Positions 60,465-64,000 of a stretch of DNA of 64,000 bases are shown piece after piece. The stretch comes from JANWHQ01 sp963775275 (lineage in GTDB: Bacteria > Pseudomonadota > Alphaproteobacteria > Caulobacterales > Caulobacteraceae): contig CAVZII010000005.1 in the NCBI GenBank assembly GCA_963775275.1, positions 744,001-808,000 of the forward strand. The letters run 5' to 3'. How positions within the stretch are numbered: position 1 is the first letter of the stretch; the number at the start of each line of letters is the position of its first letter. Position numbers and translations under genes: made by a program. Under the pieces are notes generated by a model that was given only the letters and a program-made list of their open reading frames with translations, had not been told where the DNA came from and did not search any database.

Positions 60465-61288
60465 TCGGCGAAGAGAGCGGAAGCTCGCCCCCTTCCCCCG
60501 CTTCGCGGGGACTTCCCCCAGAGGGGGAAGATCTGGGTCGGCGCGGACAGGAGATCCTCCCCCTTTGGGGGAGGTGGATCGGCGCGGCGGCGCCGGGACG
60601 GAGGGGGCGGGGCGGCGCAAGGTCGCCGGCAGGCCCCCTCCGGTCCTGCGGACCACCTCCCGTTTGACGGGGGAGGAGCAGAGGCGTCGAGTTCGGCGAA
60701 GAGAGCGGAAGCTCGCCCCCTTCCCCCGCTTCGCGGGGACTTCCCCCAGGGGGGGAAGATCTGGGTCGGAGCCGGCCTTAGATCCTCCCCCGCTGGGGGA
60801 GGTGGATCGGCGCGGCGGCGCAGGGACGGAGGGGGCGGGGTGGCGCGAGGTCGCCGGCAGGCCCCCTCCGGTCCTGCGGACCGCCTCCCGTTTGACGGGG
60901 GAGGAGCAGAGGCGTCGAGTTCGGCGAAGAGAGCGGAAGCTCGCCCCCATCCCGCCCTTCGGGCGGACTTCCCCCAGGGGGGAAGATCTGGGTCGGTGGG
61001 GGCCTTAGATCCTCCCCCGCTGGGGGAGGTGGATCGGCGCGGCGGCGCCGGGACGGAGGGGGCGGGGCGGCGCGAGGTCGCCGGCAGGCCCCCTCCGGTC
61101 CTGCGGACCACCTCCCGTTCGACGGGGGAGGAGCAGCGGCGTCGAGTTCGGCGAAGAGAGCGGAAGCTCGCCCCCATCCCGCCCTTCGGGCGGACTTCCC
61201 CCGGGGGGAAGATCTGGGTCGGTGGGGGCCTTAGATCCTCCCCCTTTGGGGGAGGTGGATCGGCGCGGCGGCGCCGGGACGGAGGGGG
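60465..61288. repeat. Tandem array of a 228-bp GC-rich repeat (three full and one partial unit)
   Basis: Units begin at tcggcgaagagagcgg at 60465, 60693, 60921 and 61148, spaced 228, 228 and 227 bp. Each contains paired palindromic blocks: cttcccccgcttcgcgggga, then cttcccccaga-type runs, then cctccccctttgggggagg and ggtggatcggcgcggcggcg. The last unit stops after ggacggaggggg. Long open frames in several phases are a by-product of a unit length divisible by three. Similar C- and G-run repeats are common in Caulobacterales. No gene is seen here. Confidence 0.9.
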
Positions 61289-61306
61289 AAGATCAGCTGG
61301 GCGAGG

Positions 61307-61669
61307 TCAGGCGGCGGCCATCATGCGTTCGACTTCGGCGACGATCTCGCGCAGGTGCACGGGCTTGGACAGGACGCGGGCGCCGGGCGGGGTGCGGTCG
61401 CCGGCGGCGAGCGCCACGGCGGCGAAGCCGGTGATGAACATGATCCGAAGGCCGCCGAAGCGGGCGGCCGCCTGGCGGGCCACCTCGATGCCGTCGGCGC
61501 CGGGCATGACGATGTCGGTGAGCAGAAGGTCCCAGTCGCCCTCGCCGAGCGCGTCCAGCGCCTCGTCGCCGTCGGCGCAGGAGCGCACGTCGTAGCCGGC
61601 GCGCTCCAGAGCGCGGGTGAGGAAGCCGCGCAGGGAGTCGTCGTCTTCGGCCAGGAGGATGCGTGGCAT
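61307..61669 (-). CDS. cpdR: Single-domain response regulator CpdR-like
   Basis: Receiver protein of 120 residues: MPRILLAEDDDSLRGFLTRA, phospho-acceptor Asp52 in LLLTDIVMPGADG, IMFITGFAAVALAAG, and Lys in RVLSKPVHLREIVAEV. This matches Caulobacter CpdR, whose unphosphorylated form delivers ClpXP substrates at the G1-S transition; CckA-ChpT control it there. Adjacency to an N-formylglutamate amidohydrolase is typical for cpdR. Confidence 0.88.
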   Translation of the reverse strand: MPRILLAEDDDSLRGFLTRALERAGYDVRSCADGDEALDALGEGDWDLLLTDIVMPGADGIEVARQAAARFGGLRIMFITGFAAVALAAGDRTPPGARVLSKPVHLREIVAEVERMMAAA

Positions 61670-61848
61670 GGCGTCGTTGGTCTCGGTTGACGAAGGCCGC
61701 CCCGGGGCCCAGGTCCGCGATGCTAGGACGCAGGTGTAAATCCGAGATAAATCCGGCCGCCGAAAGACACGGCGCCGCCCGCGCGCGAAGGCCGCCTGAC
61801 CCCGCGCCGCGTTGACCGGGGCGCGGTGAGCCCGCACATACTGGCGTT

Positions 61849-62757
61849 ATGGACGCTGGGGAACTGCCCTCGACCACGACGACGGCCGCGGTGGCGCTCG
61901 AGTCGCCGTTCGAGATCCGCCCCTCTCCGGGCGGCGGACGGCCGGCGACCTGCGTCGTCTTCGCCTCGCCGCACTCGGGGCGGCACTATCCGGCCGACAT
62001 GGGCGCCTCCTCCCGCCTGGGATCGGACGCGATCCGCAGCTCCGAGGACGCGCTGGTGGACCTGCTGCTCGAGGCCGCGCCCCGCCACGGCTGCGCGGTG
62101 CTGCTCGCCCGCTACGCCCGCGCCTATGTGGACGTGAACCGCGAGCCCTATGAGCTGGACCCCGCGATGTTCGAGGACGACCTGCCGGAGTTCGCGCGGG
62201 CGCGCACGGCGCGCGTGGCCGCCGGGCTCGGCTCGATCGCGCGGCTGGTGGCCGAGGGGCGCGAGATCTACGACCGCAAGCTGACCTTCGCCGAGGCGCG
62301 CCAGCGCATCGAGACGGTGCACGGGCCCTATCATCGGGCGCTCAGGACCCTGGTGGACGAGGCCCGGGCGGCGCACGGCCAGGCGGTGCTGATCGACTGG
62401 CACTCCATGCCGGGCGCGGCGGCGGGACCCGGGCCGGGCGGGCGCCGGCAGGTGGACATGGTGCTGGGCGACCGGTTCGGCTCGACCTGCTCGCCGGCCC
62501 TGACCGATCTGGTGGAGCGGGAGCTGGCGAGCCTGGGCTATGCGGTGGCGCGCAACGCGCCCTATGCCGGCGGCTACACCACCGAGGCCTATGGCCGGCC
62601 GGTGGAGGGCGTGCACGCGCTGCAGGTGGAGATCAACCGCTCGCTCTATCTGGACGAGGCGCGCCTGGCGCCCAAGGCCGGCTTCAAGCGCCTAGCCGAG
62701 GACCTGGAGCGGGTGTTCACGGCCCTGACGCGGCTGGACGGCCGGGTCCTGCACTGA
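61849..62757 (+). CDS. N-formylglutamate amidohydrolase family protein
   Basis: Zinc hydrolase-like protein of 302 residues: CVVFASPHSGRHYPADMGAS (metal His), SSEDALVDLLLEAAPRHGCA, YVDVNREPYELDPAMFEDD, LIDWHSMPGAAAGPG, VEINRSLYLDE. Family members cleave N-formylglutamate in His degradation; others are uncharacterised. Divergent from cpdR with 179 bp between. Confidence 0.9.
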   Translation: MDAGELPSTTTTAAVALESPFEIRPSPGGGRPATCVVFASPHSGRHYPADMGASSRLGSDAIRSSEDALVDLLLEAAPRHGCAVLLARYARAYVDVNREPYELDPAMFEDDLPEFARARTARVAAGLGSIARLVAEGREIYDRKLTFAEARQRIETVHGPYHRALRTLVDEARAAHGQAVLIDWHSMPGAAAGPGPGGRRQVDMVLGDRFGSTCSPALTDLVERELASLGYAVARNAPYAGGYTTEAYGRPVEGVHALQVEINRSLYLDEARLAPKAGFKRLAEDLERVFTALTRLDGRVLH

Positions 62758-62860
62758 GGGGCGAGACGGCGGGCGGGCGGCGAGCCTGCCGTTTCATTCA
62801 AGTCCGCTCATCCGCGATGGGCGGAACTGGGAAAGGGAACCCGGCGCCACTCGCAAGGGG

Positions 62861-62952
62861 AACGCAGAGCTCGCAGAGAAGGTGCAAAGGACGCAGAGGG
62901 GAGCCCTTGCGGACTCTGCGCGACCTCGGCGACCTCTGCATTCTCTTGGCGG
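62861..62952. repeat. Intergenic 'cgcagag' repeat
   Basis: aacgcagagctcgcagagaa, then ggacgcagagg, with the complementary ctctgcgcgacctcggcgac and ctctgcattctcttgg to the right. It forms a long imperfect hairpin. This pattern of a degenerate cgcagag ... ctctgcg element is widespread between bacterial genes. Confidence 0.6.
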
Positions 62953-62967
62953 AACGCGCTCTGGCCC

Positions 62968-62996
62968 AAAAAAAAAGCCCCGGCCGAAGCCGGGGC
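62968..62996 (-). terminator. Strong Rho-independent terminator (minus strand)
   Basis: Perfect 8-bp stem gccccggc / gccggggc, loop cgaa on the plus strand (UUCG on the transcript), followed by nine T on the minus strand. It cannot serve the plus-strand gene at 61849 (no T-run in that direction) and has no leftward gene upstream of it. Confidence 0.9.
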
Positions 62997-63050
62997 GTAA
63001 GTCAATAGGGAGGAAACGCCCAGGAAGGGCAGCGGCGTCAGCGACGCCGT
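62968..63050 (-). ncRNA. Predicted small RNA, about 83 nt
   Basis: A promoter-like pair (63057-63085) sits just upstream, and the terminator at 62968-62996 ends the transcript. Predicted fold from the 5' side: hairpin CGGCGTC-gct-GACGCCG, a second hairpin GCCC-ttcct-GGGC, a single-stranded CGTTTCCTCCCTATTGAC, then the UUCG-capped terminator. The exposed TTTCCTCCC is complementary to a Shine-Dalgarno sequence, as in several alphaproteobacterial regulatory RNAs. No reading frame with a start fits. No homologue identified. Confidence 0.5.
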
Positions 63051-63056
63051 GATCTC

Positions 63057-63085
63057 AAGCTAGTGTGCGGCGCACAAAATGGCAA
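63057..63085 (-). promoter_or_regulatory. Predicted housekeeping promoter of the small RNA
   Basis: TTGCCA at 63085-63080 and TAGCTT at 63062-63057 on the minus strand, 17 bp apart, in an AT-richer stretch. Start of transcription expected near 63050. Confidence 0.45.
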
Positions 63086-63103
63086 GCCGCACGTGCGAAG
63101 ATT

Positions 63104-63136
63104 TTTTCGATAACCAGCCCAGATATTTTCGATAAC
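63104..63136. promoter_or_regulatory. Direct repeat TTTTCGATAAC, two copies 22 bp apart
   Basis: Copies at 63104-63114 and 63126-63136 are identical over 11 bp; their 22-bp spacing is two helical turns. They lie about 20-50 bp upstream of the predicted small-RNA promoter and could be a regulator's operator pair. Confidence 0.4.
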
Positions 63137-63320
63137 GTCCCAGGAATCGCCAATTTCGTAGTATTTTTAATGCACTAACGCTTGTTAGCGTCGGTTCCGC
63201 AAATTGTTGCACCGCAAACCATCCGACGCTTTCGTCGCATCCCGGCGCCCCGGCGAGGCGAAGGCTGTTCAAGCGCGGCCGCCAATGGCCTAGAAAGGCG
63301 GGTCCGAGCCCGGCGGCCAG

Positions 63321-63953
63321 ATGATCGCAGCTCCCTTTCTCGCCCAAGCGCTCATGGCGGCGGCGCTGGCCGCGGCGCCGCCGGACGGGCCGGTCGCGAC
63401 CCAGCCGACCGGCGCCGCGCCCGCCGCGACGTCGCCGTCCGCCCCGAGCGCCGATGAGCCCAGGGCCACGACCATCGACGACCTCGTGGAGGACATGGAG
63501 ACCGCGGCGTCCGCCTCGCCGCTGGCGCCGGCGCCTGCTGCACCGCCGTCCGGACCCGGCCCTCGGCCCTACGAGGACGAGTTCCAGGTCTACGAGGCTC
63601 ACATCCTCGCCGCCGCCGAGACGGCCCAGGCCGAGCAGGGGCCGCTGGACGGCCGCTGGACCCTGGCGAGCCGCGCCGGCGGCGCCCAGCTCTACCGCTT
63701 CCAGTTCGCCGACCGTGGCCTGGGCTTCGGCCTGGCCCAAGGCGCCTGGCGCGACCTGAAGAGCATCTCGACCCGGACCGGCTCGGGCTTCATCACCAGC
63801 ATCGCCTTCGACGGGACCCAGCTGATGCTCCGCTTCGACGAGACGGGGCCGGACGACCTCGTGGTGGTCACGGTCAAGCCGTCCGGGTCGGGCTGGGCCG
63901 GGCAGCTCTGGCGCCACGGCGTGAGCGTGCCGGTGACGCTGCAGAGGAATTAG
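63321..63953 (+). CDS. Secreted hypothetical protein
   Basis: Protein of 210 residues with a signal peptide (MIAAPFLAQALMAAALAAAP), a Pro/Ala-rich linker to about residue 90, then a folded part: DGRWTLASRAGGAQLYRFQF, GFGLAQGAWRDLKSISTRTG, GFITSIAFDGTQLMLRFDET, ending LWRHGVSVPVTLQRN. The latter looks like a small beta-barrel. No family recognised. The AT-rich region 63100-63200 may carry its promoter. Confidence 0.68.
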   Translation: MIAAPFLAQALMAAALAAAPPDGPVATQPTGAAPAATSPSAPSADEPRATTIDDLVEDMETAASASPLAPAPAAPPSGPGPRPYEDEFQVYEAHILAAAETAQAEQGPLDGRWTLASRAGGAQLYRFQFADRGLGFGLAQGAWRDLKSISTRTGSGFITSIAFDGTQLMLRFDETGPDDLVVVTVKPSGSGWAGQLWRHGVSVPVTLQRN

Positions 63954-64000
63954 GAACGCCTGCACGGCCGCAGGCCGATCCGGGATCTCGTGGGCCTTGC

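Noticed and set aside
59304..60950. Long open frames across the 228-bp repeats, on both strands
   Set aside because: They arise because the repeat unit is 76 codons long and GC-rich; the predicted proteins are Pro/Arg/Ser-rich repeats, shadow the glycosyltransferase gene at 58017 and have no start signals.
1..64000. CRISPR array, prophage, insertion sequence or toxin-antitoxin system
   Set aside because: No spaced direct repeats with unique spacers, no transposase or integrase motifs and no paired small toxin/antitoxin genes were found; the Xre gene at 33255 belongs with DUF2975.

Overview
The window is a GC-rich (near 70%), gene-dense chromosomal segment of an alphaproteobacterium, most likely Caulobacteraceae and probably Phenylobacterium or a close relative. 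The evidence is the lptC-lptA-lptB / rpoN / hpf / ptsN order, a solitary motA, a MucR/Ros-type regulator, a CpdR-type receiver beside an N-formylglutamate amidohydrolase, and DUF2336, DUF1150 and DUF6491 proteins. No prophage, insertion sequence, transposase, CRISPR array or replication origin is visible.

Layout. 1-1410: a TetR regulator with its own palindromic operator, coupled to the start of an RND-efflux outer membrane lipoprotein that runs off the left edge. 1603-5540: a compact five-gene membrane/periplasmic operon (two DUF6644 proteins, a dihaem cytochrome c, a parvulin-type prolyl isomerase, a HupE/UreJ-2 protein). It has no obvious described function, and the second haem of the cytochrome appears to have Cys where Met is expected. 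5574-16864: housekeeping genes (YdcH-like, L36, two tandem MltB-type transglycosylases, motA, an alanine-rich lipoprotein, mnmC, DUF6491, DUF2336, MucR, PAS, CHAD, mscL, ihfB). 17089-23792: tRNA-Leu(CAG), RNase D, the LPS-export genes lptCAB, rpoN, exoD, hpf and ptsN. 23956-28527: a stress-flavoured region with DUF1150 plus Hsp20, a Kdo-hydroxylase-like dioxygenase, a stand-alone radical SAM enzyme with a possible 29-residue peptide gene upstream, a small lipoprotein, GlsB and a histidine kinase. 28706-32965: an isolated nuoF, tRNA-Ala(GGC) with an oversized T-loop, grpE-hrcA and rph. 32994-34925: a small-gene region rich in palindromic repeats around an Xre/DUF2975 pair.

34926-60458: an envelope and polysaccharide region. 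After a putative beta-barrel protein and an MFS exporter comes a large glycan locus. It makes GDP-L-fucose (gmd, fcl) and very probably a CMP-activated nonulosonic or similar keto-sugar acid (NeuB-type synthase, SDR, cytidylyltransferase). It also holds an aldehyde dehydrogenase, a full-length transketolase-like enzyme, an epimerase-like SDR, an O-acetyltransferase and at least seven glycosyltransferase or capsule-type transferases. The usual dehydratase, aminotransferase and acetyltransferase genes of known nonulosonate pathways are not in the window.

60465-64000: a tandem array of a 228-bp GC-rich repeat, cpdR, an N-formylglutamate amidohydrolase, an AT-rich intergenic region with a predicted small RNA (promoter plus strong terminator on the minus strand), and a secreted hypothetical protein.

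Three copies of a 166-167 bp double-hairpin repeat with CTAG ends (21762, 33718, 34476) are the clearest non-coding structure.
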